From: Brenneria corticis
GTDB taxonomy: Bacteria > Pseudomonadota > Gammaproteobacteria > Enterobacterales > Enterobacteriaceae
Assembly (NCBI RefSeq): GCF_003115855.1
Contig: NZ_KZ819075.1
Coordinates: 124,001 to 188,000 of the forward strand
DNA: 64,000 nucleotides
Direction of reading: 5' to 3'
The translations under genes were made by a program, and so were the position numbers. Shown here piece by piece: positions 17,721 to 26,100 of the stretch. How positions within the stretch are numbered: position 1 is the stretch's first letter; every line of letters begins with the position of its first letter. The notes under the pieces were generated by a model, which was not told the DNA's origin, ran no database searches, and was given only the letters and a program-made list of their open reading frames with translations.

Positions 17721-17939
17721 ATGGCCAAAGAAGACAATATTGAAATGCAAGGCACCGTGCTTGATACGCTGCCCAATACCATGTTCCGCGTTGAATTGGA
17801 AAACGGGCACGTGGTTACCGCTCATATCTCCGGTAAAATGCGTAAAAACTATATCCGCATCCTGACGGGTGACAAAGTCACTGTAGAGCTGACCCCGTAC
17901 GACCTGAGCAAAGGCCGCATTGTCTTCCGCAGCCGTTAA
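17721..17939 (+). CDS. infA: Translation initiation factor IF-1
   Basis: 72-residue OB-fold protein that binds the A site of the 30S subunit during initiation. The sequence is the standard enterobacterial one (MAKEDNIEMQGTV, NGHVVTAHISGKMRKNYIRI). AGAGGA before the ATG is the ribosome site. The E. coli serW tRNA gene that normally follows is not present. Confidence 0.98.
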   Translation: MAKEDNIEMQGTVLDTLPNTMFRVELENGHVVTAHISGKMRKNYIRILTGDKVTVELTPYDLSKGRIVFRSR

Positions 17940-18042
17940 CCGGTTCGCCCGTCGCTGACCGCAGCGATATCCGAGGATGTTCCACCTCTGCTGCCCTTTC
18001 CGTTACCGGCAAGGGCTTTTGCGTTTGGGGCGGCAATCATAA

Positions 18043-18074
18043 AAAAAGGGTGATGCCTGCGCATCACCCTTTTT
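18043..18074. terminator. Bidirectional terminator, infA / clpA
   Basis: A perfect 14-bp stem (AAAAAGGGTGATGC with its complement) around CTGC. A on one side and T on the other serve both converging genes. Confidence 0.85.
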
Positions 18075-18078
18075 AGCT

Positions 18079-18100
18079 CCTCCCCCTGTCAAGGGGGAGG
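18079..18100. repeat. CCTCCCCCT palindrome
   Basis: Perfect 9-bp arms around GTCA, just after the infA/clpA terminator, followed by CCGGGAGGGGG. It looks like a short intergenic palindromic repeat in the place where serW would lie. Confidence 0.45.
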
Positions 18101-18115
18101 CCGGGAGGGGGTGGC

Positions 18116-20392
18116 CTAGTGAACCGCGCCTTCCGCTTTATGCTTCTGCGCGCTCTGGAAACCGTAGGTCAGCTGCTGCGTCTCCTTATCCAGTTCAACC
18201 TTGACCGAGCCGCCGTCGACCAGCGATCCGAACAGCAGTTCGTTGGCCAGCGGTTTCTTGAGGTTTTCCTGCATCACCCGCGCCATCGGACGGGCCCCCA
18301 TGGCTTTATCATAGCCTTTGGTCGCCAGCCAATCGCGCGCTTCGTCGCTGACTTCCAGCGATACGCCCTTCGCATCCAGCTGCGCCTGCAACTCAACGAT
18401 GAATTTATCCACCACCTGCTGAATCACGTCCGTAGACAGATGGTTGAACCAGATAATGCCGTCAAGACGGTTACGGAACTCCGGCGTAAACACTTTCTTG
18501 ATCTCTTCCATCGCATCGGTGCTGTTATCCTGCTGGATAATGCCGATAGAGTTACGCTGGGTTTCCCGCACGCCGGCGTTGGTGGTCATCACCACGATCA
18601 CGTTGCGGAAGTCGGCTTTGCGGCCGTTGTTATCCGTCAGAGTGCCGTTATCCATCACCTGCAACAGCAGGTTAAACACATCGGGGTGCGCCTTCTCGAT
18701 CTCATCCAGCAGCAGCACCGAATGCGGATGCTTAATCACCGCGTCGGTCAGCAGGCCGCCCTGATCGTAGCCGACATAGCCCGGAGGCGCGCCGATCAAA
18801 CGGCTGACGGTGTGGCGCTCCATATATTCGGACATATCGAAGCGCAGCAGCTCGATATCCAGCGCTTTCGCCAGCTGCAGCGTGACTTCCGTTTTACCCA
18901 CCCCGGTCGGCCCGGCGAACAGGAAGGAGCCGATAGGCTTGCGATCCTGCCCCAACCCGGCGCGGCTCATCTTGATGGATTCCGACAGCGCTTCAATCGC
19001 TTTGTCCTGCCCGAACACCAGCATCTTCAGGCGCTCGCTCAGGTTTTTCAGCACGTCGCGATCGCTGGACGACACCGTTTTTTCCGGAATACGGGCAATG
19101 CGCGCCACCACGGATTCGATATCCGCCACATTGACCGTTTTCTTGCGCTTGCTGACCGGCACCAGCCGACTGCGGGCGCCGGCTTCGTCAATCACGTCGA
19201 TCGCCTTGTCGGGCAGATGGCGGTCGTTGATGTATTTCACCGCCAGCTCCACCGCCGCGCGCACCGCTTTCGCCGTATAGCGAACGTCATGGTGGGCTTC
19301 ATACTTCGGCTTCAGGCCGTTGATGATCTGTACCGTTTCTTCCACGCTCGGTTCAGTGATATCGATTTTCTGGAAACGACGCGCCAGCGCTCGATCCTTT
19401 TCAAAGATATTGCTGAATTCCTGATAGGTGGTGGAGCCGATAACGCGGATCTTGCCGCTGGAGAGCAGCGGTTTGATCAGATTGGCCGCGTCGACCTGAC
19501 CGCCGGAGGCGGCGCCCGCGCCGATAATCGTATGAATTTCATCAATAAACAGGATGCTGTTCTTATCCTGTTCCAGCTGTTTCAACAGCGCCTTGAAGCG
19601 TTTTTCAAAATCGCCGCGATATTTCGTTCCGGCCAGTAAAGAACCGATATCCAGCGAATAGAGCGTGCAGTCCGCCATCACCTCCGGCACGTCGCCCTGC
19701 ACAATCCGCCAGGCCAGCCCTTCGGCGATGGCCGTTTTGCCGACGCCGGATTCCCCCACCAGCAGCGGGTTGTTTTTACGCCGCCGGCACAGTACCTGAA
19801 TGGTCCGCTCCAGCTCTCTGTCCCGGCCGATAAGCGGGTCGATGCCGCCGACGCGCGCCAGCTGATTCAGATTGGTGGTGAAGTTTTCCATACGGTCTTC
19901 CCCTCCGGCCTGCTCTTCATTGACAGGATTTTCCGGGTTTGGGGCCTGCCCGGACTCTTCTTTACGCGTCCCGTGCGAAATAAAATTCACCACGTCCAAA
20001 CGGCTGACGTCATGCTTGCGCAGCAGGTACGCCGCCTGAGACTCCTGTTCGCTGAAAATGGCGACCAGCACGTTCGCCCCTGAAACTTCGCTGCGCCCCG
20101 ATGACTGAACGTGAAAGACCGCGCGCTGCAACACGCGCTGGAAGCTCAGCGTCGGCTGCGTTTCACGCTCGTCGTCGCTTTGCGGCAGCGTCGGCGTGGT
20201 CTGTTCAATAAAGGTTTCCAGTTCCTGGCGCAGCGCGGTCAAATCCACCGTGCAGGCTTCCAGTGCTTCACGTGCGGCCGGATTACTGAGCAGAGCCAAC
20301 AGCAAATGCTCCACGGTCATAAACTCGTGCCGGTGCTCACGCGCTCTGGCGAAAGCCATGTTGAGACTGAGTTCCAGTTCTTGATTGAGCAT
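18116..20392 (-). CDS. clpA: ATP-dependent Clp protease ATP-binding subunit ClpA
   Basis: HSP100 unfoldase that feeds substrates, including N-end-rule proteins delivered by ClpS, to ClpP. 758 residues, equal to E. coli. The N-domain (about 1-145) is followed by AAA module 1 (Walker A GESGVGKT, Walker B ILFIDEIHT) and AAA module 2 (GPTGVGKT, VLLLDEIEKAHP), with the ClpP-contacting IGL-type loop region in module 2. The start is set at MLNQELELSLN with GGGGAGGGG upstream. clpS lies 29 bp upstream in the same direction. Confidence 0.98.
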   Translation of the reverse strand: MLNQELELSLNMAFARAREHRHEFMTVEHLLLALLSNPAAREALEACTVDLTALRQELETFIEQTTPTLPQSDDERETQPTLSFQRVLQRAVFHVQSSGRSEVSGANVLVAIFSEQESQAAYLLRKHDVSRLDVVNFISHGTRKEESGQAPNPENPVNEEQAGGEDRMENFTTNLNQLARVGGIDPLIGRDRELERTIQVLCRRRKNNPLLVGESGVGKTAIAEGLAWRIVQGDVPEVMADCTLYSLDIGSLLAGTKYRGDFEKRFKALLKQLEQDKNSILFIDEIHTIIGAGAASGGQVDAANLIKPLLSSGKIRVIGSTTYQEFSNIFEKDRALARRFQKIDITEPSVEETVQIINGLKPKYEAHHDVRYTAKAVRAAVELAVKYINDRHLPDKAIDVIDEAGARSRLVPVSKRKKTVNVADIESVVARIARIPEKTVSSSDRDVLKNLSERLKMLVFGQDKAIEALSESIKMSRAGLGQDRKPIGSFLFAGPTGVGKTEVTLQLAKALDIELLRFDMSEYMERHTVSRLIGAPPGYVGYDQGGLLTDAVIKHPHSVLLLDEIEKAHPDVFNLLLQVMDNGTLTDNNGRKADFRNVIVVMTTNAGVRETQRNSIGIIQQDNSTDAMEEIKKVFTPEFRNRLDGIIWFNHLSTDVIQQVVDKFIVELQAQLDAKGVSLEVSDEARDWLATKGYDKAMGARPMARVMQENLKKPLANELLFGSLVDGGSVKVELDKETQQLTYGFQSAQKHKAEGAVH

Positions 20393-20421
20393 ATGCCCCT
20401 CCCCCAATGAATTGCCTGACT

Positions 20422-20742
20422 TCAGGCTTTTTCCAGCGTACAGAGCAGCGGGTGCTCATTTTCTCTGGCGTAACGGTTTACCTGTACAACTTTGGTTTCA
20501 GCCACTTCAGCGCTGAACACGCCGCAAATCGCCTTTCCCTGATAGTGAACCGTCAGCATCAGTTGCGTTGCACGTTCAATATCATAAGAAAAGAACTTTT
20601 GCAGAACGTCAATAACAAATTCCATCGGCGTGTAATCATCGTTGTTCAATAACACTTTATACATCGATGGCGGTTGCAGTTTTTCTTTATGTTGATCGGC
20701 GGTCAGGCTCTCTGATTGCGACCACGTTTTATCGTTTCCCAT
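20422..20742 (-). CDS. clpS: ClpA adaptor ClpS
   Basis: 106-residue N-recognin that binds N-terminal Leu, Phe, Tyr or Trp and hands substrates to ClpAP. The core (PPSMYKVLLNNDDYTPMEFV, HYQGKAICGVFSAEVAETK) carries the residues of the N-degron pocket (N-D-D, M and H in this region). The extension before it is variable in the family. It forms an operon with clpA. Confidence 0.97.
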   Translation of the reverse strand: MGNDKTWSQSESLTADQHKEKLQPPSMYKVLLNNDDYTPMEFVIDVLQKFFSYDIERATQLMLTVHYQGKAICGVFSAEVAETKVVQVNRYARENEHPLLCTLEKA

Positions 20743-21086
20743 TGTCTGTCCAACGTCGTCTGAATATCACCGTAGCGAACTGTATTTACAGTAGCACGTC
20801 TGGTTTTCGTTTTACCATCCGGGGACCAAAATCGTTGCCCGAAAGCGCGGTCTACTGTCTTCGATCCCTCGAATTCACTACGCAACGCTGAATAAAAGCC
20901 GGCAATAGCGTTATCTGCATCAAATTTTGACACAAAGACCCTGGTCCTAAAATGTGGATCGCTTGACGCCGGGATCGATTTCACTACAGTGTAGTGTTGA
21001 ATTGATGAGGTTTTAATCAATTCGTATTCACTTAACCAAATAACCTCACCTTACCTTAAAAAATACTCTTGCGAAGGATGTCCAGC
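20743..21086. promoter_or_regulatory. 344-bp divergent region, clpS / cspD
   Basis: Promoters for clpS-clpA and for cspD must lie here. A minus-strand open frame of 105 codons crosses it and runs into clpS; I see no family resemblance and reject it. A perfect 15-bp palindrome lies at 20982-20996. Confidence 0.55.
20982..20996. promoter_or_regulatory. 15-bp palindrome upstream of cspD
   Basis: CACTACAGTGTAGTG is a perfect inverted repeat with a single central base, 90 bp before the cspD start. Regulator unknown. Confidence 0.35.
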
Positions 21087-21308
21087 ATGGAGACAGGTAC
21101 TGTTAAATGGTTCAATAACGCCAAGGGTTTCGGTTTTATCTGTCCTGAAGGGGGCGGTGAAGATATCTTCGCTCACTACTCGACAATTCAAATGGACGGA
21201 TACCGAACGCTAAAGGCTGGACAGGTTGTCAGGTTCGACGTTCATCAAGGACCGAAAGGTAATCATGCAAGTCTGATCGTGCCCCTGGTCAGCGAAACCG
21301 TCGCCTGA
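21087..21308 (+). CDS. cspD: Cold-shock-like protein CspD
   Basis: 73-residue OB-fold single-stranded-DNA-binding protein, in E. coli induced in stationary phase and inhibitory to replication. RNP motifs KGFGFI and DIFAHY are present, followed by the CspD-specific IQMDGYRTLKAGQ segment. The start at METGTVKWF follows AAGGA. It is divergent from clpS as in E. coli. Confidence 0.96.
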   Translation: METGTVKWFNNAKGFGFICPEGGGEDIFAHYSTIQMDGYRTLKAGQVVRFDVHQGPKGNHASLIVPLVSETVA

Positions 21309-21362
21309 TAAACACTGTGCCTTAACTAAAAAATTTCGATTTTTATTCAGGTTAGTACAAAA

Positions 21363-21397
21363 ATGCTGGTCTGATCGTTCGACCGGCATTTTATCTT
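21363..21397 (+). terminator. cspD terminator
   Basis: Arms ATGCTGGTC and GACCGGCAT (one G-T pair) are followed by TTTATCTTT. Confidence 0.75.
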
Positions 21398-21479
21398 TAC
21401 CGCCTTCAAATCCAGGTTGGGGCGCTAAAAAATAAATCAAGCCTCAAGCGCTTCCCTGCTCTCTTTTTTCCGAATCGCG

Positions 21480-21518
21480 GCGGTTGAACCGGCGTTAAGC
21501 CGCCGGTGGTTCAACCGC
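21480..21518 (-). terminator. ybjD 3' hairpin
   Basis: Arms CGGTTGAACC and GGTTCAACCG enclose a second GC-rich pairing. The stem touches the ybjD stop codon. No clear T-run on the minus strand. Confidence 0.45.
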
Positions 21519-23182
21519 TAATCGGCGCGCCCGCGAGCCAACCACAGCACCCGGGAAAACATGCCGCGGATCAGCGGCGGGATGGCGTCGCCGCCCATGG
21601 TTGCGGCTTCCATCGCCACTTCAATGGCCAGGTCCGGCTTCGACGATCGATGAACCGCTTTCATAATGATTTTATGCATGGACAGCGGCACCTTTTCCGG
21701 CAGTTGCGCCACCCGGTGATAGACGTGGGCGAATCCGGCGCGGTACATATAATGCTCCATATCCAGCGCCGGCAAGACGGTCAGGTGGTCGCGCTCCCTT
21801 TCTCCCTGCTTTGACAACAGGCTTTGCGCCGTGGCGGCATACTTTTTCCCGGCGTCGTCGCCATCGGCCAGCACATGCCATTCAATGCCCATGCGCTGGG
21901 CGAATTTCAGCAACGGCCGCAGCCCCGACTGGGCAAACTCAATGACTTTAACGCCTTCGGCGGCAAAGTGGTGGCCGCACTGCCGGGCCAGCTCATTCAG
22001 CATCCAGACTTCGGTTTCCCCCTCCACCAGCAGCCAGCAGCGGGCAAACAGCGACGAAGGGCGATTAAAACGAATATGGAAGGCAATACGCCGGCTGTCC
22101 TCCGCGCTCATCCCCTGTCGGCCGATGCGATAGGTCGCCACGCGCGATGATTCGCGCACCAGACGGCAAACCTGCTCCATCGGCACCAGCGACAACAGTT
22201 CCCCCGAATTGGTGGTGGTGACTTTCTGCAGCGGCAGCTGCATCAGCAACCCCCACGCCACCGACAGCATAATCGGATGCAGACGCGTTTCCGGATCTTC
22301 GATTAATAACAGAGGGCGGGAATGCGCGTCCAGCGTCACCGCGCCTTTGGCCTGTAACAGCGTGGAAAAGAGTTCCAGCAGGATAATCCGCCGGCTGCGG
22401 TTGTTCGAATCGGCGATAAGGCGGTTGATATTGTCCAGCGAGCGCCAGGATTTTCCGTTGTGCGCCCGTGCATGGCGATGATGCCGCCGCTCATTCAGCG
22501 TGGCGTTTTGTTCGGAAAAATAGTGTTCAAGCAATTGGCGCATCGCCGCCAGCCCCTGCCGCAGCTCCTTATCGGTCAGTTTCTGCGGATTTTGCGCCAG
22601 CTCGCCCATCAGCTGTTCAAACTGCCGCGCCAGCTTTTCATTGCCGTTATCCGCGGCGACGGCCAGGGTTCCCGAACGCAGACGCCGCATAAACCTGGCA
22701 TCCCGCAGACGCAGCACCGGGTGCAAACGGATCACCTCGCGGGCCAGTTCGTCAATATCGCTTAGCGGTATCGGGCGCCCTTCGGCGTCAAGAAAGCTGC
22801 GCCAGGTAAAGACCGCCTCGCTTTCGTCGACCTCGCCTTCCAGGCGGTAAAAAATCCGCTGCCGCGATCCCGCGCCTTCCACCCACACGCGCTCAAGCGT
22901 GCGGTAGCGCGGCGCCAGATGGCGCCCGGACGCCGCTTCACAGAAAGTGAAGATAACCTGCAGGTGGCGCTCGCGGCTGGTTTCATCGCCCGGCGTAAAA
23001 TGAAAATCCTCTCTGTCGAAATGATAAAGCGGCAGCGTCGGCGCCAGCAGCAGAGACAACGCATCCAGCAGGCTGGACTTGCCCCAGGCGTTCTCGCCGA
23101 TCAGCACGGTATTATCTTCCAGCACCAGCGACAGCCGATTAATCCCCCGGAATCCCAGAATCTCTACGCTTTCCAGATACAT
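21518..23182 (-). CDS. ybjD: OLD-family ATP-dependent endonuclease YbjD
   Basis: 554-residue protein with an N-terminal SMC/ABC-type ATPase (Walker A GENAWGKSSL near residue 33, signature and Walker B region LLLIEDPETRLHP) and a C-terminal TOPRIM nuclease domain (LVEGETEVW, ADGDDAGKKYA). The family is the overcoming-lysogenization-defect group (DUF2813). Its role in E. coli is not settled; related OLD proteins act in phage defence or DNA processing. The start at MYLESVEILGF has AGGAGA upstream. Here it lies directly next to cspD; the E. coli genes between them are absent. Confidence 0.93.
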   Translation of the reverse strand: MYLESVEILGFRGINRLSLVLEDNTVLIGENAWGKSSLLDALSLLLAPTLPLYHFDREDFHFTPGDETSRERHLQVIFTFCEAASGRHLAPRYRTLERVWVEGAGSRQRIFYRLEGEVDESEAVFTWRSFLDAEGRPIPLSDIDELAREVIRLHPVLRLRDARFMRRLRSGTLAVAADNGNEKLARQFEQLMGELAQNPQKLTDKELRQGLAAMRQLLEHYFSEQNATLNERRHHRHARAHNGKSWRSLDNINRLIADSNNRSRRIILLELFSTLLQAKGAVTLDAHSRPLLLIEDPETRLHPIMLSVAWGLLMQLPLQKVTTTNSGELLSLVPMEQVCRLVRESSRVATYRIGRQGMSAEDSRRIAFHIRFNRPSSLFARCWLLVEGETEVWMLNELARQCGHHFAAEGVKVIEFAQSGLRPLLKFAQRMGIEWHVLADGDDAGKKYAATAQSLLSKQGERERDHLTVLPALDMEHYMYRAGFAHVYHRVAQLPEKVPLSMHKIIMKAVHRSSKPDLAIEVAMEAATMGGDAIPPLIRGMFSRVLWLARGRAD

Positions 23183-23356
23183 CCACGTCTCCTGTTTTCG
23201 CCTTGCCGCACCGGACGTAATGATAAAACCCGCCGCTGCCTGTGTCAGGCCGCCAGACAAGACTTTACTCAAGATGATAATTTGTTTAATTTTAATAGAT
23301 TATGTCATTTTCCCCTCCAGCGACCGGCTTTTCTTCCTAAGGACCTCTATTCTGTG

Positions 23357-24256
23357 ATGTATTCAGGGTTATTAATTATTTTATTGCCGCTTATGCTGGG
23401 CTATCTGGTGCCGCTGCGCGCCAAAAAAGCATTACGCTCCATTAACCGTCTGCTGAGCTGGATGGTGTATGTCATTCTGTTTCTGATGGGCATCAGTCTG
23501 GCGTTTCTGGATAATCTCGGCAGCAATCTGCTGCTGATTTTTCGCTATGCCGTCGTTTGCACCCTGTGCATCGTCGCGGCGAATATCGCGGCGCTGTGGT
23601 TATTGGAAAAACGCTACCCATGGCGTGGCGCCGATCAACGGCAGACGCTCCCCTCCCGGCTGCATATGATCCTTGACTCGCTCGGGCTGTGCGGCGTGGT
23701 ATTCGGCGGGTTTCTGCTGGGGCTAACCCAGTGGTCCGGCCTGAGCCATGCCAGTCAGGGCAGCGAGTACGCGCTGATACTGTTGCTGTTTCTGGTGGGA
23801 ATACAGCTGCGCAACAGCGGCATGACGCTGCGCCAGATTGTGTTGAATCGACGCGGCATGATGGTCGCGCTGGTGGTCGGCGTCAGCGCGCTTGCCGGCG
23901 GCGCGCTGGCGGCCTGGGCGCTGGGTTTGCCGCTGAAAACCGGTCTGGCGCTGGCCTCCGGCTATGGCTGGTACTCGTTGTCGGGCATCCTGCTCACCGA
24001 CGCATTAGGCCCGGTTATCGGCAGCGCGGCCTTTTTTAACGATCTGACCCGTGAACTGCTGGCCATTATGCTGATCCCGGCGCTAATTCAGCGCAACCGC
24101 TCCTGCGCCCTGGGATTATGCGGCGCCACCTCGATGGACTTCACTTTGCCGGTATTACAGCGCAGCGCGGGGGTGGATATGGTGCCGGCCGCCATCGTGC
24201 ACGGTTTTCTGCTGAGCCTGGCCGCGCCGATCCTGATGGCGTTTTTTTCCGCATAG
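23357..24256 (+). CDS. lysO: Lysine exporter LysO
   Basis: Inner-membrane L-lysine exporter (formerly YbjE), giving resistance to the analogue thialysine. 299 residues, same as E. coli, eight or more hydrophobic segments. Conserved blocks are LLLFLVGIQLRN, LNRRGMMVAL, GYGWYSLSGILLTD, GSAAFFNDLTRELLAIMLIP and GATSMDFTLPVLQR. The start follows AAGGA at about 14 bases and matches the family N-terminus. It is divergent from ybjD and upstream of hcp. Confidence 0.95.
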   Translation: MYSGLLIILLPLMLGYLVPLRAKKALRSINRLLSWMVYVILFLMGISLAFLDNLGSNLLLIFRYAVVCTLCIVAANIAALWLLEKRYPWRGADQRQTLPSRLHMILDSLGLCGVVFGGFLLGLTQWSGLSHASQGSEYALILLLFLVGIQLRNSGMTLRQIVLNRRGMMVALVVGVSALAGGALAAWALGLPLKTGLALASGYGWYSLSGILLTDALGPVIGSAAFFNDLTRELLAIMLIPALIQRNRSCALGLCGATSMDFTLPVLQRSAGVDMVPAAIVHGFLLSLAAPILMAFFSA

Positions 24257-24319
24257 TCCTCCTTGCCTCTCCCTTTTCGGGCAGTGATTGAGAGTCATTT
24301 TCATTGCCCGCCGTCAAAA

Positions 24320-24333
24320 TTGCGCTAAATCAA
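24320..24333. promoter_or_regulatory. Predicted FNR site before hcp
   Basis: TTGCG-CTAA-ATCAA matches TTGAT-N4-ATCAA with two changes in one half. It lies about 100 bp before hcp, which is FNR-activated in E. coli. Confidence 0.6.
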
Positions 24334-24394
24334 CTTTATCTAACGTGACGTTAAAAAAGCCTTTTTCCCTATGGCGCGACCCTCTATGCTTCAA

Positions 24395-24417
24395 AAGAGG
24401 CATTTAAAATGCAACTT
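24395..24417. promoter_or_regulatory. nsrR site: Predicted NsrR operator before hcp
   Basis: An 11-1-11 inverted repeat, AAGAGGCATTT-A-AAATGCAACTT, differs at two positions from the NsrR consensus. It ends 17 bp before the hcp start. NsrR is the nitric-oxide-sensing repressor of hcp-hcr in enterobacteria, so derepression by NO is expected. Confidence 0.88.
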
Positions 24418-24434
24418 TAAAAAAGGAAGTGATT

Positions 24435-26087
24435 ATGTTTTGTGTGCAATGCGAACAAACCATCCGTACCCCGGCTGGAAATGGCTGCTCTTACGCGCAG
24501 GGCATGTGCGGTAAAAGCGCGGAAACCTCCGATCTGCAAGACCTTCTGGTCGCCGTATTGCAAGGGCTGTCGGCCTGGGCGCTGCAAGCCCGCGAGCTGG
24601 GCATCGTCGATCATGATATCGACAGCTTCGCCCCGCGCGCCTTTTTCTCCACGTTAACCAACGTCAACTTCGACTCGCAGCGGATTATCGGCTACGCCCG
24701 GGAAGCCATTACGCTGCGTCAGTCGCTGGCAGCGCGCTGCCGTTTGCTGGAGGCGGGCGTTGCCGTCACCCATCCCATGGCGGAACTGCAACTGGCCGGC
24801 GACGATATCCCGACGCTGTTGCGCCAGGCGGCCGACTTCGCGCTGGACCATGACAAAAACGCCGTGGGCGACGACGTTCACGGTCTGCGCATGCTGTGCC
24901 TGTACGGCCTGAAAGGCGCCGCCGCCTATATGGAGCATGCGCACGTTCTCGGTCAGTATGATGAGGCTATCTATGCGCAATACCATACCCTGATGGCCTG
25001 GCTGGGCACGCATCCCACCGACGTCGACACCCTGCTGAACAACGCCATGGGCATCGGCGCGATGAACTTTAACGTTATGGCGATCCTCGATCGCGGCGAA
25101 ACCGAGGCTTACGGTCATCCGCAGCCGACGGCGGTTAACGTGCGCCCCGTTGCCGGTAAAGCCATTCTGATCTCCGGCCATGACCTGAAAGATTTGCGTA
25201 TGCTGCTGGAACAGACCGCAGGCAGCGGCATCAATATCTACACCCACGGCGAAATGCTGCCGGCGCACGGTTATCCCGAACTGAAGAAATTCAAACACCT
25301 GGTGGGCAACTACGGCAGCGGCTGGCAGAATCAGCAAACGGAGTTCGCCAGGTTCCCCGGCGCCATCGTCATGACGTCCAACTGCATTATCGATCCCAAT
25401 GTCGGCAACTACGGCGATCGCATCTGGACGCGCAGCATCGTCGGCTGGCCGGGCGTCAACCATCTGGAAGGAGATGATTTCAGCCCGGTTATCGCCCAGG
25501 CGCAGCGGCTGGCCGGGTTCCCATACAGCGAGATCGAACATCTGATTACCGTCGGTTTCGGCCGGGAAACCCTGCTGAGCGCCGCCGATACCGTTATCGA
25601 CCTGGTCGCCCAAAAGAAACTTCGCCACGTCTTTTTGGTGGGCGGTTGCGACGGCAGCCGCGCAGAGCGCAGCTATTTTACCGACTTTACCGTCAAGGTT
25701 CCCGACGACTGCCTGATTATGACGCTGGCCTGCGGCAAGTACCGTTTCAATAAGCTGGATTTCGGCACCCTGGAAAGCCTGCCGCGGTTACTGGACGTCG
25801 GCCAGTGCAACGACGCCTACGCCGCCATTATTCTGGCGGTCAAACTGGCGGAGAAACTGGGCTGCGGCGTCAACGATCTGCCTCTCAGCCTGGTGCTGTC
25901 GTGGTTTGAACAGAAAGCTATCGTCATCCTGCTGACCCTGCTGTCCCTCGGCGTGAAGAATATCTATACCGGCCCGACGGCGCCGGGGTTCCTGACCGAA
26001 AATCTGCTGGCGATCCTGAACGAGAAGTTCGGCATGCGCGCCATCACCACGGTCGAACAGGATATGAACGCCATTCTGGCCGCCTGA
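24435..26087 (+). CDS. hcp: Hydroxylamine reductase / hybrid cluster protein
   Basis: Cytoplasmic Fe-S protein with a 4Fe-4S cluster and a hybrid 4Fe-2S-2O cluster. It reduces nitric oxide and hydroxylamine and has been linked to protein S-nitrosylation. 550 residues, as in E. coli. N-terminal cluster cysteines at 3, 6, 18 and 25 (class II spacing), with hybrid-cluster ligands in NYGSGWQNQQ, TSNCIIDP, LVGGCDGSR, LACGKYRFNK and DVGQCNDAY. AAGGAAG precedes the ATG. hcr follows by 13 bp. Confidence 0.97.
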   Translation: MFCVQCEQTIRTPAGNGCSYAQGMCGKSAETSDLQDLLVAVLQGLSAWALQARELGIVDHDIDSFAPRAFFSTLTNVNFDSQRIIGYAREAITLRQSLAARCRLLEAGVAVTHPMAELQLAGDDIPTLLRQAADFALDHDKNAVGDDVHGLRMLCLYGLKGAAAYMEHAHVLGQYDEAIYAQYHTLMAWLGTHPTDVDTLLNNAMGIGAMNFNVMAILDRGETEAYGHPQPTAVNVRPVAGKAILISGHDLKDLRMLLEQTAGSGINIYTHGEMLPAHGYPELKKFKHLVGNYGSGWQNQQTEFARFPGAIVMTSNCIIDPNVGNYGDRIWTRSIVGWPGVNHLEGDDFSPVIAQAQRLAGFPYSEIEHLITVGFGRETLLSAADTVIDLVAQKKLRHVFLVGGCDGSRAERSYFTDFTVKVPDDCLIMTLACGKYRFNKLDFGTLESLPRLLDVGQCNDAYAAIILAVKLAEKLGCGVNDLPLSLVLSWFEQKAIVILLTLLSLGVKNIYTGPTAPGFLTENLLAILNEKFGMRAITTVEQDMNAILAA

Positions 26088-26100
26088 TGGAGATAATGTC

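Noticed and set aside
18119..19639. 506-codon plus-strand frame inside clpA
   Set aside because: Antisense shadow of a near-identical ClpA.
20703..21020. Minus-strand open frame of 105 codons across the clpS-cspD region
   Set aside because: It overlaps the clpS start out of frame, has no good ribosome site and no family resemblance.
22919..23356. N-terminal extension of lysO by 146 codons
   Set aside because: It lies antisense to ybjD; the family start is MYSGLLIILLPL at 23357.
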